Positions 26,506 to 36,047 of a stretch of 64,000 nucleotides of DNA are shown here, one piece after another; within the stretch, counting starts at the first letter, position 1; every line of letters begins with the position of its first letter. Below the pieces are notes generated by a model. That model ran no database searches. It was not told the DNA's origin and saw nothing but the letters and a program-made list of their open reading frames with translations. Source of the stretch: Rhodoplanes sp. Z2-YC6860 (GTDB taxonomy: Bacteria > Pseudomonadota > Alphaproteobacteria > Rhizobiales > Xanthobacteraceae); assembly GCF_001579845.1 (NCBI RefSeq), contig NZ_CP007440.1, forward strand, positions 3,370,029 through 3,434,028, written 5' to 3'. The position numbers were made by a program, and so were the translations under genes.

Positions 26506-27065
26506 TCGCCCGCGACCGGCATCGGCTGCTGGCGGCAGGTGGTGCCGCTCAGCGAGGCGCGCACCGCCGGCATCAGGCCGGGCTCGGCGGCGAGCGCCCG
26601 CACCATGATCAGCCCGGTGCTGGTCGGCGATTCCACGATCAGCCGGTCGGCCGCGGTGACCTCTTCGTCTTCCGGCAGGTTGGCGCGCTGGTCGCTCGTC
26701 ATCAATTCGAGCTCGATCAGGCGGCGGCCGGCGGCACGGTCGTTGATGGCGTAATAGGAGACGCCGCGCCTCGTGTAGAACGACACCGACGTGTAGGACG
26801 GGCTCACCGGCACGGTGAGCTTGATCGGCCCGTCGGTGAGATCATAGCGGCACACCGCGGTGGCGAAGGCCGGATCCATGAACGGCATGGTCTCGCTCTG
26901 CGGCGAGGGCTGCGGCACCGAGGCGACGGCATTCACCGGCGCGATCGGCGTCAGCCGCGAATAGGCATCCTGCGTCGCCGTTCGCGGCAGGATCAGCACC
27001 GCGACGAGATGCACGATACCGCCGAGCAGCACGCCTGCCAGCAGCCAGAGCAGCCAGCGGATCAT
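26502..27065 (-). CDS. DUF1254-domain membrane-anchored protein
   Basis: 187 residues. One N-terminal membrane helix, then a compact domain with ATAVCRYDLTDGPIKL and SFYTRRGVSYYAINDR, the pattern of DUF1254. In Rhizobiales it is commonly paired with a DUF1214 protein next to a class A penicillin-binding protein, as here. Function unknown; likely periplasmic. Confidence 0.75.
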   Translation of the reverse strand: MIRWLLWLLAGVLLGGIVHLVAVLILPRTATQDAYSRLTPIAPVNAVASVPQPSPQSETMPFMDPAFATAVCRYDLTDGPIKLTVPVSPSYTSVSFYTRRGVSYYAINDRAAGRRLIELELMTSDQRANLPEDEEVTAADRLIVESPTSTGLIMVRALAAEPGLMPAVRASLSGTTCRQQPMPVAGD

Positions 27066-27075
27066 GGCGAGAATC

Positions 27076-27654
27076 TCACGGACATGACTGCACCGTCACC
27101 GAAGGCATCGGCGCCTCGCGCGCCGCGCGGGTCGCGACGCCGACCGGCGAGTCGTAGAGCCGCAGCACCAGCACGTAATTGTCGATGCCGTTGGTCGGCA
27201 GCCAGTTGCCCGAGCGGATGCGCGGCGCCACCGTGACGTCGAAGCTGCCGTCGGAGCGGCGCACCACCTCCTGGCTGGTGAAGCCCTGACGGTCGACCGA
27301 GTTGCCGATCAGCTTGCCCTGCGAGTCGTAGAGCGTGATCGTCCAGAACCGCGCCTGGGGCGTGGTGCCCGACACCAGCACGTCGCAGCGGCCGTCGAGC
27401 GTGCGGCCGTTGTCGTCGGTGCGGGCGTAGAAGGCGACGCCGTCGCCGGAGCCGACCGGGAGCTCCCCGGTGCGGGCGAAGGTCGCCCGCGTGTAGGGAT
27501 CGACGTCGCGGGTGCCGCTCTTGGGCCACGCCACCCAGGCGCCGATAGGGATCGCGCCGAACGCGGTGCCGCGCGTCAGCACCAGCCACGTGGTGCCGAG
27601 TCCGACGCAGGCTGCGACGGCGAGCGAGAACAACAATCCAAGAACAAGGCGCAC
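27076..27654 (-). CDS. DUF1214-domain membrane-anchored protein
   Basis: 192 residues from a GTG start, with one N-terminal helix. The periplasmic part has FYARTDDNGRTLDG, ARFWTITLYDSQGKLI and SGNWLPTNGIDNYVLVLRLY, typical of DUF1214. It lies between the DUF1254 gene (10 bp) and the PBP1A gene (8 bp), so the three are probably one operon and may act together at the cell envelope. Confidence 0.8.
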   Translation of the reverse strand: MRLVLGLLFSLAVAACVGLGTTWLVLTRGTAFGAIPIGAWVAWPKSGTRDVDPYTRATFARTGELPVGSGDGVAFYARTDDNGRTLDGRCDVLVSGTTPQARFWTITLYDSQGKLIGNSVDRQGFTSQEVVRRSDGSFDVTVAPRIRSGNWLPTNGIDNYVLVLRLYDSPVGVATRAAREAPMPSVTVQSCP

Positions 27655-27662
27655 GAAATGCC

Positions 27663-29915
27663 CTAGTTGCCGCTGACCGGAGCGCTCGCCGAAGCGTAAG
27701 CACCAGACTTCGGCGCGACGTCGGTCGGACGGAGCGGATCGGCCGAGACGTCGGACACCACCGAGCCAGCGGGCAGGGTGCGCGCCGCGTCATCCATCAT
27801 GTGCTCGATCTGGATCAGCACCTGGGTGCCGCGCGCGGTCAGCAAGGTCGGGCGCAGCACCGGCGGGCCGGAGCCCTGCGAGACGAGCTGGTTCTTCGCC
27901 GGCGTCGGCGCAGCCGCAGGCGGCAGCCCGGTCAGCGGCTTGATCTCGATGCCCTGGTGCGCGTAGCTCATGATCGCCTGCCACACCATCGCGGGCAGCG
28001 AGCCGCCGGTCATGCGGTTGGTCGATGAGTAGTCGTCGTTGCCGATCCAGACGCCGCCGACCATGTTGCCCGTGTAGCCGACGAACCAAGCGTCGCGGAA
28101 GGCGTTGGTGGTGCCGGTCTTGCCGGCGATACGGATGCCCGGAAGCAGCGCGCGGCGGGCGGTGCCTTCCTCGGTCACCTTGTTCATCATGTAGATCATG
28201 TCGGTCGCGATCGCCGGGGGCATGACCTGCCGGGGCTTCGGGCCGTCGCGGTCGAACCGCCAGATCACGTTGCCGTCGCCGGTGCGCATTTCGAGCAACG
28301 CGTGCGGCGTCACCGCCTTGCCGAGGTTCGGGAAGGTCGCATAGGCCACGGTGTGGTCGAGCACGGTCACTTCGTCGGCACCGATCGGCAGCGACGGGGT
28401 GTCCGGCAGCGGCGTGCGCAGGCCCATGCTCTTGGCCAGCGCCACGATCTTGGCGCGGCCGATCTTGGGATTGCCGTTGCCGATCGAGATCGAGAGCTTC
28501 ACCGCGATCGTGTTGATCGAGTGCGTCATCGCGGATGTCAGTGTCATCGCGCCGCGATAGCTGCCCTCGTAGTTGTGCGGGCACCAGTTGCCGATACAGA
28601 CCGGGCCGTCGACCACGGTGGTCGTCGGCTTCATGCCGCTCTCGAGCGCCATCGCGTAGACGTAAGGCTTGAACGAGGAGCCCGGCTGGCGGAGCGCGTC
28701 AGTGGCGCGGTTGAATTGGCTCGCCGTGTAGTCGCGGCCGCCGACCATGGCGCGCACGCCGCCTTCGAGGTCGGCGATCACCACCGCGGACTGGCTGGCG
28801 TGATAGTCGCGGCCGTATTGCTTGAGCAGGTTCTCGACCGTCGTGTCGGCGACGCGCTGCAGACCCGTGTCCACGGTGGTCCGCACCAGGAACACGCGCT
28901 CGTTCATCGACTTCGGGAAGGTGGAAACGAGCTTCTTCACCTCGTCGTAGGCGTAGTCGAGGAAGTAGTTCGGCGCGCGGTCGTCGCGGCGGTCCACCGC
29001 GGTCGCGGGGTTCCGCCGGGCGCCGAACACCTGACCCTCGGTCATGAAGCCGGCTTCGACCAGGTTGTCGAGCACTTGATTCGCGCGGGCGCGCGCCGCC
29101 GGCAGGTTGACGTGCGGCGCGTACTTGGTCGGCGCCTTGAACATGCCGGCCAGCATCGCGGCCTCGGCGAGGTTCACGTCGCGCGCCGACTTGTTGAAAT
29201 AGAACTGCGCCGCGGCATCGACGCCGAAGGCGCCGCCGCCGAGATAGGCGCGGTCGAGATAGAGCTTGAGGATCTCGTTCTTGGTGAGCCGCGACTCGAG
29301 CCAGATCGCCAGGAACGCTTCCTTGATCTTGCGCTCGATGGTTCGCTCGTTGGTGAGGAACAGGTTCTTGGCGAGCTGCTGGGAGAGCGACGAACCACCC
29401 TGCTGCACGCCGCCGGCGCGCAGGTTGGTGGTGAAGGCGCGGAGCGTGCCGGCCACGTCGATGCCGAAGTGGTCGTAGAAGCGCCGGTCTTCGGTGGCGA
29501 GGGTGGCCTTGATCAGCGCGTCGGGGAATTCCTCGAGCGGGATCGAGTCGTTGTGCTTGATGCCGCGGCTGCCGATTTCGTTGCCGTAGCGATCGAGGAA
29601 GGTGACGGCGAGTTCGGACTTCTTCAGCCAGTCGTCGTCCGCGGTTTCGCGGAAGGCCGACTGGGCCAGCGCCAGCATCACGATCATGCCGCCGACGCCG
29701 AGCGTCGCGGCCTCCGAGAGCGGCTCGATGAACACCCAGCGCCGCCAGCCGCCGATGTGGAAACGGTCCATGAACATGGAGAACCGCTCGTAGATCTCGC
29801 GCGTCCAGCGTCCTGCCTGGAACATGAAGTCGTCGAAGCGCGCGTCCGACTCCAGGAGCCAGCGTCGGATCTTAGGTTTCCAGTCCTTTTCGGGATCGGG
29901 ATAGAGTTCGCGCAC
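27663..29915 (-). CDS. bifunctional penicillin-binding protein 1A-type transglycosylase/transpeptidase
   Basis: 750 residues, class A PBP. A cytoplasmic N-terminus of about 65 residues is followed by one membrane helix at about 69-88. The glycosyltransferase domain has the catalytic glutamate at 142 (EDRRFYDHFG) and GGSSLSQQLAKNLF. The transpeptidase domain has S413-x-x-K416 (PGSSFKPY), S466-x-N468 and K599-T-G-T. It polymerises lipid II and crosslinks peptides in the periplasm. GTG start at 29915; the long cytoplasmic tail is plausible for Rhizobiales homologues. First gene of the PBP-DUF1214-DUF1254 set. Confidence 0.92.
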   Translation of the reverse strand: MRELYPDPEKDWKPKIRRWLLESDARFDDFMFQAGRWTREIYERFSMFMDRFHIGGWRRWVFIEPLSEAATLGVGGMIVMLALAQSAFRETADDDWLKKSELAVTFLDRYGNEIGSRGIKHNDSIPLEEFPDALIKATLATEDRRFYDHFGIDVAGTLRAFTTNLRAGGVQQGGSSLSQQLAKNLFLTNERTIERKIKEAFLAIWLESRLTKNEILKLYLDRAYLGGGAFGVDAAAQFYFNKSARDVNLAEAAMLAGMFKAPTKYAPHVNLPAARARANQVLDNLVEAGFMTEGQVFGARRNPATAVDRRDDRAPNYFLDYAYDEVKKLVSTFPKSMNERVFLVRTTVDTGLQRVADTTVENLLKQYGRDYHASQSAVVIADLEGGVRAMVGGRDYTASQFNRATDALRQPGSSFKPYVYAMALESGMKPTTTVVDGPVCIGNWCPHNYEGSYRGAMTLTSAMTHSINTIAVKLSISIGNGNPKIGRAKIVALAKSMGLRTPLPDTPSLPIGADEVTVLDHTVAYATFPNLGKAVTPHALLEMRTGDGNVIWRFDRDGPKPRQVMPPAIATDMIYMMNKVTEEGTARRALLPGIRIAGKTGTTNAFRDAWFVGYTGNMVGGVWIGNDDYSSTNRMTGGSLPAMVWQAIMSYAHQGIEIKPLTGLPPAAAPTPAKNQLVSQGSGPPVLRPTLLTARGTQVLIQIEHMMDDAARTLPAGSVVSDVSADPLRPTDVAPKSGAYASASAPVSGN

Positions 29916-30658
29916 CGCCGCAACCTCGAAGCCAAAGGGAAGCGCCCCCGGCCCCGGGGGTGTCGCACTTCACCTTTCTGAAACTTTTAGACCATCGTAA
30001 GGCCGTCTTCCACCGTGCAGACGCTCGAAGGTAAACGCGATTCCGAGGAAAAAACTGTTGTCCCCATCACATTTCTCCGGGTTTCTCAGGTTCCGGTTCA
30101 AGAGCGGCAGCGTCGTGCCACGTCCTGGCAAGCCACCTCTTTGAGTCGTCTCGACATGCGGGCGTGATTCATCGGCCCCTTCAAAGCAGGCGCGGGGCCA
30201 GCGCCTCTATCCTTCCTTGCCCCTCACATGAGTGAGGGCGCGGAGCGCCGGTTGGCGCTACGTGGTCGTCGGCACCCTTGGGAGGTGCCGCGGGCTTTTG
30301 CGAAGCCCGCTCGCCTCCCGGCGCTCCACTCGTGGCGATTTGTTGCGAGGCCACCGTTCGAGATTCGGTCGGACCGGCTGGGTTTTCACCCACCATGCTC
30401 CAGGGGGCATTTGCGCCCGCTTTCACCCGACCGCGCCCTGCCACTGAAGGCGGCCCCCTCATCGGGGACGGACAATGACCTCGCACCCTGGGACGTGGTC
30501 ACGAGCCACGCCTGCAGGCGCCACACCTCGCTCCGCCAAATAGACGTCTCTAGATGACGCCCTCAACGAACGAGGCGAGTCGCCGTCTAAGCGTGATTTG
30601 CGAACATAGCAAGAACAAAAACGCTTTGTGGAAGCGACGCTCTGCGAACGCTGCCCCG
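29916..30658. other. long intergenic region upstream of PBP1A
   Basis: About 740 bp. The right part of the gene-proximal half (29916-30180) should hold the PBP1A promoter. 30181-30560 is unusually rich in inverted repeats and is listed separately. 30560-30658 shows nothing recognisable. Confidence 0.6.
30181..30560. other. highly structured segment, candidate non-coding RNA or palindromic element
   Basis: A perfect 10-bp stem pairs GGAGCGCCGG (30242-30251) with CCGGCGCTCC (30318-30327). Enclosed in it are two perfect 7-bp hairpins placed back to back: CGGCACC/GGTGCCG (30270-30290) and CGGGCTT/AAGCCCG (30291-30309). This makes a three-way junction. Further short stems follow (GTGGC/GCCAC at 30332-30354, GGGT/ACCC near 30380). 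The minus strand also has a 101-codon frame ending at 30181, but its composition follows the repeats and no start signal is evident. Strand and function are unknown. Confidence 0.5.
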
Positions 30659-31030
30659 TCAGCCGAACAGCGAACGGCCGCCGCGATCGTTGCGATAAAG
30701 TTCCTTCCAGCGGCGGGCGCGGTTGATGAACCGGCCGTAGTCAGGCCGGTCGGCCGCGGCGCGGTCGAGCTTGTTCAAGGCCTCCATGATGTCCTCGAAG
30801 CGCGCGTTGCCCGCGGTCTGCGGGTTGCGCAGTTCAGGCGCGGCCTCGGCGGCGCAGGCGTCGGAGGCCCAGGCGGCGAGGATCGCGCGCTTCTCCTGGA
30901 CGGTCATGTCGGTGTCGTCCACCACATCCATCGGACTCGCGAAGGCGCCGGCGGGGTGGAGCAGATGGTCGAGTTCGAATTCTTTCCGCTTTGCGGCTTT
31001 CTTGGCGGTTTCTTTGGCGGTCTCGGTCAT
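30659..31030 (-). CDS. hypothetical helical protein
   Basis: 123 residues. A lysine- and alanine-rich N-terminus, then LDHLLHPAGAFASPMDVVDD, MTVQEKRAILAAWASDACA, and an ending with YRNDRGGRSLFG. I recall similar proteins of unknown function in Bradyrhizobium relatives. Soluble, no signal. AGGA precedes the ATG at 31030. Divergent from the YcgN gene. Confidence 0.65.
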   Translation of the reverse strand: MTETAKETAKKAAKRKEFELDHLLHPAGAFASPMDVVDDTDMTVQEKRAILAAWASDACAAEAAPELRNPQTAGNARFEDIMEALNKLDRAAADRPDYGRFINRARRWKELYRNDRGGRSLFG

Positions 31031-31167
31031 GGCCACGTCCTGTCTGAAACGACGTGGTTCGTAGCGGATAAGACTTAACGCCTTGCAACTCCGGATGAGG
31101 TGGAGAGAAATCCTGATTTGGTGATGAGCCCTTGTCCAACCCCTTCGATTGCCGCTACCACCGCGTC

Positions 31168-31674
31168 ATGCCCCCGCTGAAGCGCCCGCAAAGCCCAGAC
31201 CCCGAAGGCGAACTGCCGTTCTGGCGGCGCAAGGCCATGAAGGACATGACGCAGGCCGAATGGGAGAGCCTGTGCGACGGCTGCGGCCGCTGCTGCCTCA
31301 ACAAGCTGCAGGAAGAGGGCACCGACCGCACCTTTTACACCAACGTGTCCTGCAAGCTGCTCGACGGCACCAGCTGCCGCTGCACCGACTACAAGAACCG
31401 CTCGGCGAAGGTGAAGGACTGCGTGACGCTCACCACACGCAACATCAACCGTATCTCATGGCTGCCGCCGACTTGCGCCTACAAGCTCGTCGCGGCCGGC
31501 AAGGATCTGAACTGGTGGCACCCGCTCGTCTCGGGTGACCCCAACACCGTGCACCAGGCCGGCATCTCGGTGCGCGGCAAGGTCGGCGCGAGCGAGCTCG
31601 ACGTGCCGGACGACCAGCTCGAGGATCATATCGTGAGCTGGCCGCTGAAGTGGCCGAAAGGCGCGAAGGGCTAG
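31168..31674 (+). CDS. ycgN: YcgN/UPF0260 family cysteine-cluster protein
   Basis: 168 residues. Eight cysteines in the family pattern: C36, C39, C42 and C43 in [12 protein letters not shown], then C62, C70, C72 and C85. The family is thought to bind metal or an Fe-S cluster; its role is unknown. A start 12 codons earlier at 31132 is possible. Confidence 0.88.
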   Translation: MPPLKRPQSPDPEGELPFWRRKAMKDMTQAEWESLCDGCGRCCLNKLQEEGTDRTFYTNVSCKLLDGTSCRCTDYKNRSAKVKDCVTLTTRNINRISWLPPTCAYKLVAAGKDLNWWHPLVSGDPNTVHQAGISVRGKVGASELDVPDDQLEDHIVSWPLKWPKGAKG

Positions 31675-31793
31675 CGCAGGCGCAAAGGAGCGCTCAGGCC
31701 GCGATTTGCCGAAAGCGGGCCCTTCCGATGTAGGCTCCTCCACACTCAGCTGTGATATGTTGGGCCTGTCTTGATGGCAGGAGACAGACTGAC

Positions 31794-32489
31794 GTGTCCG
31801 TCACTCAGAAATTGACGTCCGCACTCGCGACGTCTGGGCGCGACCTGCTGAAGCAAGAAATATATAAAGGTCGAAAGACGCTCTTCTTGCTGCTTCTCCT
31901 TTTCGCGATCCCCGCGGACGACTGCTCCGCGCAGACACCGCCGCCTCCACTCGACGAACATGTGTTCGAGCGCGTGCCGCCGACGGTCGTGAAAAGATTG
32001 GCGACCCGCTTTTCGCTCGGCGCATTCGCCGGCCGCTTCGAGGAGACGCCGCTCGCCGCGGTCCGCAAAGCCGTGGGGGAAGGGACCATCCAACACCAGG
32101 GCGACGCTGGAGGCAGCATCTATTGGCTGTGTTACAGGCGCGCGCAGCATCGACTATGGTTGTCCAGCGGAGAGCTGGGCGGCCCGGACCATCGCATCAT
32201 AGAGATCGTTGAAGAGCTCACCGGGAAAGACACCGGGACCTCGACCGATTGCCCCATCATCCCGGAAAAGTTCGCGCCCCTCGTCTTCGACGGCAAGCTG
32301 CATTTGGGCATGTCGCGTTCGGAGGTCGTCAAGGCGCTGGGACCGCCGTCGAAGTCGGACGCTGCTCAGACGGTGTATTCTCACAAGGGAAAGCTCGCAC
32401 ACGGTTTCGAAGAGACCGCATGGCTCATTCTCCGATTTCGCGAGGAAAAGCTCGTGTCCATGCGCGGCGTCAAGACCACGACGAATTGA
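31794..32489 (+). CDS. exported hypothetical protein
   Basis: 231 residues from a GTG that follows CAGGAG. The signal sequence is unusual in having about 27 hydrophilic residues ahead of the hydrophobic core FLLLLLLFAI. Downstream is a duplicated motif: EETPLAAVRKAVGEGTIQ and GKLHLGMSRSEVVKALGPPSK, the latter resembling the SmpA/BamE-like repeat found in small envelope proteins. Function unknown. Confidence 0.6.
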   Translation: MSVTQKLTSALATSGRDLLKQEIYKGRKTLFLLLLLFAIPADDCSAQTPPPPLDEHVFERVPPTVVKRLATRFSLGAFAGRFEETPLAAVRKAVGEGTIQHQGDAGGSIYWLCYRRAQHRLWLSSGELGGPDHRIIEIVEELTGKDTGTSTDCPIIPEKFAPLVFDGKLHLGMSRSEVVKALGPPSKSDAAQTVYSHKGKLAHGFEETAWLILRFREEKLVSMRGVKTTTN

Positions 32490-32500
32490 AGTGGTCGCTA

Positions 32501-32599
32501 GGATCTGATTCAACTTCGTTGAATCAGATCCGTCGCTCCTGCTCTTGTTTGGGCATGATCTTTTCCGAAAACCGCTTCACACTTTTCGCGATCATGCCC
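32501..32599. repeat. two adjacent dispersed palindromes (Bradyrhizobium-type intergenic repeats)
   Basis: The first is a perfect 14-bp inverted repeat GGATCTGATTCAAC / GTTGAATCAGATCC (32501-32531). The second has perfect 10-bp arms GGGCATGATC / GATCATGCCC (32551-32599) around TTTTCCGAAAA. Both resemble repeats I know as widely scattered in Bradyrhizobium and relatives. They lie just after the exported protein gene and may help end its transcript. Confidence 0.75.
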
Positions 32600-32773
32600 T
32601 GGCAGCGTTCATGCTTCACAGCCTGATGCGAGCGAATCACGCACGATCCCCATCGCATAGCCCAGCTTCTCCACCACCTCTGCCGCACTCGGTCGCTATA
32701 GGGGCCAAGCAGACATTGCTTTTCGTCGCATCAGCCCCAATGCCAATGGATCACGATGAGCGAGATTTGGGGC

Positions 32774-33520
32774 TTAAAGCGATTTGATGCCCCAAGTGTA
32801 AATCCAAAGATCGAAAGTCTTCTGGGCAATTCCGGTAAAGCCGGCGCGCTTGAAATATGTTTCCAATTCTTGTGGCGTGGACGTCTTGCTATGATGTGCT
32901 TGTCGGTCGGCGGGGGATGTTGCTCGGTGCACCTCGAAGAATTCCCATCCTGCATCGGAAAGCAGATTGACGTTATCAACGAACATTCTGCCGCCTGGCT
33001 TCAGGACCCGGAAGCCCTCCGCAATATAGTTGTAACGATCCCATTCTTCGAGATGCATAAAAACGACCGTGCAATAAACAAGGTCGATCGACTGAGATTG
33101 GATCGGCTTCAGATCAAAACCGCTGATCGTCAAGGCGCGCGTATTTGGATAACTCGCCAAGCGGCGTTTCATATGGTCGACCATGTGATCCGACACATCG
33201 GTCCCAATCCATTCGCGACAAAGCGGAGCAAGCACTGCGCCGACCCTTCCAACGCCAGCTCCGATCTCAAGGACTGTGTCTCCGGCGTCGATGCCCACGG
33301 TCTCCCTCAGCGTCGCGATCGTTGCGAGCGCTGTTTCCCGATAGCGGGTCTCATCGACATAGCCACTAACGGCCATTTTCGCGTCGGACTCAGATTGGGC
33401 CAGTGAATTCCAATGCGCCTTGTATTCGCTCCTGCCAGGCGACGACGGTGCCATCTTTGGAGCGGGGTCGAAAAAGTCGGACAACTTCCGAAACGTTCTA
33501 GCTATTCGTCGTTTGGCCAT
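32774..33520 (-). CDS. class I SAM-dependent methyltransferase
   Basis: 248 residues with SAM motif I VLEIGAGVGRVG, motif II acid GTDVSDHM, post-motif FDLKPIQSQSIDLVYC, and RVLKPGGRMFVD. This is a Methyltransf_11/25-type Rossmann fold, cytosolic. The substrate is unknown. It stands alone between a repeat region and an AraC gene, so context does not help. Confidence 0.85.
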   Translation of the reverse strand: MAKRRIARTFRKLSDFFDPAPKMAPSSPGRSEYKAHWNSLAQSESDAKMAVSGYVDETRYRETALATIATLRETVGIDAGDTVLEIGAGVGRVGAVLAPLCREWIGTDVSDHMVDHMKRRLASYPNTRALTISGFDLKPIQSQSIDLVYCTVVFMHLEEWDRYNYIAEGFRVLKPGGRMFVDNVNLLSDAGWEFFEVHRATSPADRQAHHSKTSTPQELETYFKRAGFTGIAQKTFDLWIYTWGIKSL

Positions 33521-33680
33521 CGGGGCCGCTCTCATCAGGTTTAACAGGTGATTTTCGTGAGGACGAAGAGGCCGGGCGGTGATTCTTCGATGTGGCAGGC
33601 AAGGGCGAACGCTCTACCAAAATGGTCTCTCGTCACATTCACATTCCCTTGACCCCAGCCGTCAATGCAAGAGTGTGATC

Positions 33681-34670
33681 CTACTCCCGCAATTGGCTTG
33701 TGCGAGCCGAGCGCTGAATGTCGCGCGGAGAGACGCCGAACATGGCCTTGAATCTCGTGCTGAAGTGAGCGTGGTTTCTGAAGCCTGCCTGATCGGCAAT
33801 GTCGCCGATCCGAGCCTGCGGATCGGCAAGAAGGCGGGTGTGGCAAAGCGCTAGCCGCCGGCTCAGGATCGTTTCGTAGACCGATGCGCCGAAGGACTGG
33901 AAGGTCGCGTGCAGATGACGAAGCGAGACCGGGATCGCGCTCGCGATGTCCTGGGGCGAGAGGTCGACGTCGGACAGGCGGCGATCGATGAAGGCGAGGG
34001 CGCGCCAATAAACGGCTTCGGCGGGGGTCGTTTGCGGCAGCGACGTCCCGGTTTTCCGAGCGGTCAAAAGCAGTTCGGCCAAGTCGAGAAATTGACGCTC
34101 AAACACAGCGCCGGCGCTTGCGGGAAGGCCATCCGCCTGGCTCGCGAACGATTCCAGGAAATCTGCCGTGAGCCGCCCGATGCCTGTGGCCGCGCTGCGC
34201 ATGACGCCCGCGTGCGATCCAAGGAAGCCAACGCGCTCGGCGAGAGCTTGTCGCGACATCTTGATCCCGATCACATGCGCGGGTCGCACGTGCATCCACT
34301 CATAAGGCTCCGCCAGATCCAGCAAGGTGAAGCTGTCGGCGCCCACCACATTGCGCCGGGTGTACTGGTCGATCTGGACGTTGCCGTGCCGGATCAAAAG
34401 CAGCGCGACCGCATCGTTGACGCTGCCGGACAGATGCCGACGCGTTCGGCGCGCACACTCGCTGCTGCTGCGGACTTCGGTCAGTTGCAGGCCCTGAAGG
34501 CCCACGCGCCGGATGGCGCCGCTGAAGTGGGCGTCATCGCGAATCCGCATGTCGATCGCGCCGAACGTTTCGAGAATGGCGCTTTGCCACTGTTGCAGCT
34601 TGCCGCCGCGCGGTTCGGCGGCGAGTATGAAGGAATGCATTCCGGCGGCGTCGGATGCTGCGTGCGACAC
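33681..34670 (-). CDS. AraC-family regulator with AraC-binding-like N-terminal domain
   Basis: 329 residues. The GTG at 34670 is chosen because GGGAGGA stands 5 bp upstream; a TTG at 34724 is the longer option. The N-terminal two thirds look like the cupin-type ligand domain (AraC_binding_2), with SFTLLDLAEPYEW. The last 100 residues carry two helix-turn-helix units, ending in AGFRNHAHFSTRFKAMFGVSPRDIQR. It is divergent from the LLM monooxygenase gene across 220 bp and may control it. Confidence 0.88.
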   Translation of the reverse strand: MSHAASDAAGMHSFILAAEPRGGKLQQWQSAILETFGAIDMRIRDDAHFSGAIRRVGLQGLQLTEVRSSSECARRTRRHLSGSVNDAVALLLIRHGNVQIDQYTRRNVVGADSFTLLDLAEPYEWMHVRPAHVIGIKMSRQALAERVGFLGSHAGVMRSAATGIGRLTADFLESFASQADGLPASAGAVFERQFLDLAELLLTARKTGTSLPQTTPAEAVYWRALAFIDRRLSDVDLSPQDIASAIPVSLRHLHATFQSFGASVYETILSRRLALCHTRLLADPQARIGDIADQAGFRNHAHFSTRFKAMFGVSPRDIQRSARTSQLRE

Positions 34671-34891
34671 GGCTTCCTCCCGGGCCACATGTGTTTGCGG
34701 CCGGACGAAGCCTATCGCCTCCAAACCGGGTCATGCAACGTGTTCCCCATGACCCCATTTTCCTGTGGGCGCAGGATTCCTTTCGCAAAGGCGCATCGCG
34801 TCTTTGATTGATTGACCGGGCTGCATCGAACTCGCATCGTCGATGCCGAAACCGCGAAGACGCGCGGGTGTCGAAATCAACTGGTGGAAAC

Positions 34892-36028
34892 ATGACGGAA
34901 GCGGCAAAGCGCGTTCGGCAGCTCCGCGAAAACAGCAATCCGCTGTTCGGCGACCGCAAGCTCAAGCTCGGCACGTTCTCGACCAATCTCAGCGGTGGCT
35001 GCGCCATATCGACCATCGACGGAGCGCTCGAAGCGACCTGGGACAACACGCTCGAATTGGCGCGGCTCGCCGACGCCATGCAATTCGAAGCGCTGGTTCC
35101 GGTCGGACGCTGGAAAGGCTTCGGCGGCGTCACCGATTTCAATGGACAGGGGTTCGAGACTTTTTCCTGGGCGGCCGGCATTGCCGGAGCGACCACCCAT
35201 CCGGGGATCTTCGCGACCTCTCACGTGCCGACGATGCACCCGATCATGGCGGCGAAGCAGGCCACGACGATCGATCACATCAGCCGTGGACGCTTTGCGC
35301 TCAACATCGTGACCGGCTGGTACAAGCCCGAAATCGAGATGTTCGGCGCGCCGCAGATGCCGCACGATGATCGCTACGACTGCGCAATCGAGTGGCTCGA
35401 GATCATCAAGCGGCTCTGGACGCAGGACGGCGAGGTCGATTTCGATGGGCGCTACTATCAGGTGAAAGGCGCGGTGCTGGCGCCGAAGCCGCTGCAGCAG
35501 CCTCACCCCGTCGTGATGAACGCCGGCGGCTCGGACAAGGGTCGGCACTATGCGGCAAAATATTGCGACGTGGCTTTCGTCATCCTCGAAGCGCACGACT
35601 TCGAATATCTCAAGAAGCGGGTCGAGCACTACCGCGCCTTTGCGCGCGAGGAATACAATAGCGAACTGCTGATCTGGACCTACGCCTATGTGGTGCAGGG
35701 CGACACCGAGGCCGAGGCAAAGGCCTATTTCGACGACTACGTGCACAAAAAGGGCGATCGCGCAGCCGTCGACAATCTGGTGCAGACAATGGGCATGAAC
35801 GCCCAGACGCTGCCGCCGGAGGCGCTGCAGGCGATCAAAGTGCATTTCATGGCCGGATGGGGCGGATTTCCGCTGATCGGCACGAAGGAACAGGTCGTCG
35901 ATGGACTGGCGATGCTCGCCAAAGCCGGGTTCGACGGCGTTCTGCTGTCGTGGCCGCGCTACATCGCCGACATGCGCCATTTTCAACAGCACACCTATCC
36001 GCTGCTCGAGCAGGCAGGGCTGAGATGA
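34892..36028 (+). CDS. LLM-class flavin-dependent monooxygenase (SfnG/RutA-like)
   Basis: 378 residues. FMN-dependent luciferase-like TIM barrel with TTIDHISRGRFALNIVTGWYKPEIEMFG and NAGGSDKGRHYAAKY, motifs of the alkanesulfonate, dimethylsulfone and pyrimidine monooxygenase group. These enzymes use FMNH2 from a separate reductase and O2 to cleave C-S or C-N bonds. No flavin reductase gene is in the window. Start at 34892 follows GGTGGA. It is divergent from an AraC regulator. Confidence 0.85.
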   Translation: MTEAAKRVRQLRENSNPLFGDRKLKLGTFSTNLSGGCAISTIDGALEATWDNTLELARLADAMQFEALVPVGRWKGFGGVTDFNGQGFETFSWAAGIAGATTHPGIFATSHVPTMHPIMAAKQATTIDHISRGRFALNIVTGWYKPEIEMFGAPQMPHDDRYDCAIEWLEIIKRLWTQDGEVDFDGRYYQVKGAVLAPKPLQQPHPVVMNAGGSDKGRHYAAKYCDVAFVILEAHDFEYLKKRVEHYRAFAREEYNSELLIWTYAYVVQGDTEAEAKAYFDDYVHKKGDRAAVDNLVQTMGMNAQTLPPEALQAIKVHFMAGWGGFPLIGTKEQVVDGLAMLAKAGFDGVLLSWPRYIADMRHFQQHTYPLLEQAGLR

Positions 36029-36047
36029 CGGCTGCCAGGGCGGCCCC

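Noticed and set aside
28302-29981. 559-codon open frame on the plus strand
   Set aside because: It is antisense to the PBP1A gene, whose catalytic motifs are all intact; long antisense frames are expected in GC-rich coding DNA.
30181-30486. 101-codon minus-strand frame across the structured segment
   Set aside because: Its composition is dictated by the inverted repeats; no start signal seen, so I list the segment as structured DNA/RNA and not as a gene.
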